Below, piece by piece: positions 5,304-6,569 of a stretch of DNA of 6,569 nucleotides (positions are counted from its first letter, which is position 1; every line of letters begins with the position of its first letter). This DNA is from Clostridia bacterium. GTDB taxonomy: Bacteria > Bacillota > Clostridia > Oscillospirales > CAG-272. The stretch is from positions 1-6,569 of the forward strand of contig JAFNZX010000230.1 in NCBI GenBank assembly GCA_017382615.1, given 5' to 3'. The notes beneath the pieces are model-generated. The model was given only the letters and a program-made list of their open reading frames with translations, did no database searches and was not told where the DNA came from. The position numbers and the translations under genes are program-made.

Positions 5304-6569
5304 ATGAGCAAGAACAAGCAACCTGCACGCTTTGATTTTAAAAAGAAGCCGCGCAAGCCCGGCTTTCTGATGGGTGTAGCGAAGCATATTATCAGCCTTC
5401 CCGACCTGCGCAACAGACCCTACAAGCTGGAAAGACGCGGCATGGAGGAGCTGGACGGCAAGCCGTATCTGTGCCTGATCAACCACGCATCCATGGTTGA
5501 CCTCAACGTTATGCTGCACGCCACCAACGGCGCGCCCGTCAACAACGTCATGACCTTGGAGGGCTTCCGCGATTTCACCGAGCCGCTCATGCGTCACCTT
5601 GGCGTACTGGGTAAGCGCAAATACGTGCAGGATTTCCAGCTGATCAAAAATATGAAATACTGCGTGGATAAGCTGCAGACGGTATTCGTGCTGTTTCCCG
5701 AGGCAAGATATACGCTGGACGGCTGCACCTCGTATCTGACTCCCTCGCTTGGCAGCCTTGTCAAATTTTTGCGCGTGCCCGTGGTGGTGATTCGCATTCA
5801 CGGCAACCACGTTTCCTGCCCGCACTGGAACTGGATTAATAAGAAAGGCCCGATTGAGGCAGAGATGTATCCCATCGTCAGCGCAGAGGAAACCAAGACC
5901 TTGTCCGCTGACGAGATCTACGCGCGCATTGTGGACAATTTCCAATACGACGACTACGCATGGCAAAGAAACAACCACATTGTGCTCGATCACCCCAAGC
6001 GTGCCAATGGCTTACACACGCTGCTCTATAAGTGCGCGTGCTGCAGCACGGAGGGCAAGATGAACTCCGAGGGCATTCATTTGTGGTGCGAGGCGTGCGG
6101 CAAGAAATGGGAGATGACGGAGCTTGGAGAGCTCAAGGCGCTGGAGGGCGAAACCAGATTTTCGCACATTCCCGATTGGTCAAAATGGGAGCGCGCCTGC
6201 GTGCGCAAGGAGATCCGCGAGGGTACGTACCGCTTTGAGGACGAGGTCATTGTGGAGACGCTGCCCAACTCGCTCAAATTCTATCACCAGGGCAAGGGCA
6301 AGCTGACCCAGACGCCCGAGGGCACTACCTTGGATTGCGAGAGCGTGTACGGAGAGCCCTTGCACGTGGAATGGAAGCCGCTTAACTTAGACAGCATGCA
6401 CGTGGAATTCAACTACAAAAAGAGCCGCACTGCCAAAGGCGACTGCGTAGACCTTTCCGTACCCGACGACAGCTATTGGTGCTACACCACCAAGCGCGAC
6501 GTCATCGTCAAGCTGGCGTTTGCCACCGAGGAGATCCACTTCTTTGCCAAAGAGCAAGCTGAGGCGCAG
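5304..6569 (+). CDS. PlsC-type lysophospholipid/glycerolipid acyltransferase with zinc-ribbon-like insert, 3' partial
   Basis: The frame is open for 422 codons to the window edge with no stop, so the C-terminus is missing. Residues about 40-210 form a PlsC-like (AGPAT) acyltransferase domain, which transfers acyl groups to lysophosphatidic acid or related lipids at the inner membrane face. Seen: the catalytic HxxxxD motif His61-Asp66 (NHASMVD), block II LGVLGKR (99-105), block III FPEAR (131-135, Ala replacing the usual Gly) and block IV VPVVVI (158-163). After it comes a four-cysteine motif, Cys244-x2-Cys247 and Cys262-x2-Cys265 (plus Cys246), that looks like a zinc ribbon. Then about 150 residues rich in alternating beta-type sequence follow, which I do not recognise. 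The basic N-terminus (KKKPRKP, 13-19) could help membrane binding; no clear membrane span is seen. It is transcribed from a consensus promoter overlapped by a probable TetR operator. Exact substrate is unknown. Confidence 0.87.
   Translation, partial: MSKNKQPARFDFKKKPRKPGFLMGVAKHIISLPDLRNRPYKLERRGMEELDGKPYLCLINHASMVDLNVMLHATNGAPVNNVMTLEGFRDFTEPLMRHLGVLGKRKYVQDFQLIKNMKYCVDKLQTVFVLFPEARYTLDGCTSYLTPSLGSLVKFLRVPVVVIRIHGNHVSCPHWNWINKKGPIEAEMYPIVSAEETKTLSADEIYARIVDNFQYDDYAWQRNNHIVLDHPKRANGLHTLLYKCACCSTEGKMNSEGIHLWCEACGKKWEMTELGELKALEGETRFSHIPDWSKWERACVRKEIREGTYRFEDEVIVETLPNSLKFYHQGKGKLTQTPEGTTLDCESVYGEPLHVEWKPLNLDSMHVEFNYKKSRTAKGDCVDLSVPDDSYWCYTTKRDVIVKLAFATEEIHFFAKEQAEAQ

Noticed and set aside
5250..5993. 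A 247-codon minus-strand open frame over the start of the acyltransferase
   Set aside because: In-register mirror of the acyltransferase, whose HxxxxD and FPEAR motifs show the plus strand is coding; it would also run through the operator region.

Overview
The window looks like chromosomal DNA from a gut-type member of the Clostridia (Bacillota). This is an inference from several things seen together: strong AGGAGG-type ribosome binding sites, near-consensus sigma-A promoters with 17-base spacers, long U-tract hairpin terminators, a lipoprotein with a Thr/Glu/Pro-rich stalk, and moderately GC-rich genes that prefer GCA for Ala and almost never use TTA, CTA or TCA. I see no mobile element, phage gene, CRISPR array, tRNA or rRNA. 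Species cannot be read from the sequence.

Layout. (1) 59-2073, plus strand: a two-gene unit with a xylose-isomerase-like TIM-barrel sugar isomerase/epimerase followed by a glucuronoyl-esterase-like (CE15-type) alpha/beta hydrolase. It ends at a strong hairpin terminator (2086-2120). Both proteins lack signal peptides, which suggests intracellular processing of imported sugars or uronate esters. (2) 2148-4556, plus strand: a single-gene unit with its own promoter (TTGACC-17-TATAAT), a 755-residue surface lipoprotein and a terminator. The lipoprotein has a low-complexity stalk followed by about five OB-fold-like domains and one Ig-like domain. (3) 4567-5115, minus strand: a TetR-family regulator that converges on the lipoprotein gene and shares a symmetrical terminator with it. 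(4) 5304-6569, plus strand: a PlsC-type acyltransferase divergent from the regulator, with a zinc-ribbon-like four-cysteine motif and an extra C-terminal region. It is cut by the window edge.

The most informative regulatory feature is between regulator and acyltransferase. A fully consensus promoter (TTGACA-17-TATAAT) carries an 18-base perfect palindrome across its -10 element and predicted start. This is a textbook place for a TetR-type repressor to bind, so the divergent pair probably forms a local switch controlling a lipid-modifying enzyme. The regulator's own promoter overlaps a one-mismatch half-site, so autoregulation is possible.

I did not find a convincing wholly new system. The items most worth following up are the TetR/acyltransferase switch, the unusual acyltransferase architecture, the internally duplicated OB-domain lipoprotein, and the cytosolic CE15-like esterase that seems to lack the canonical catalytic glutamate.
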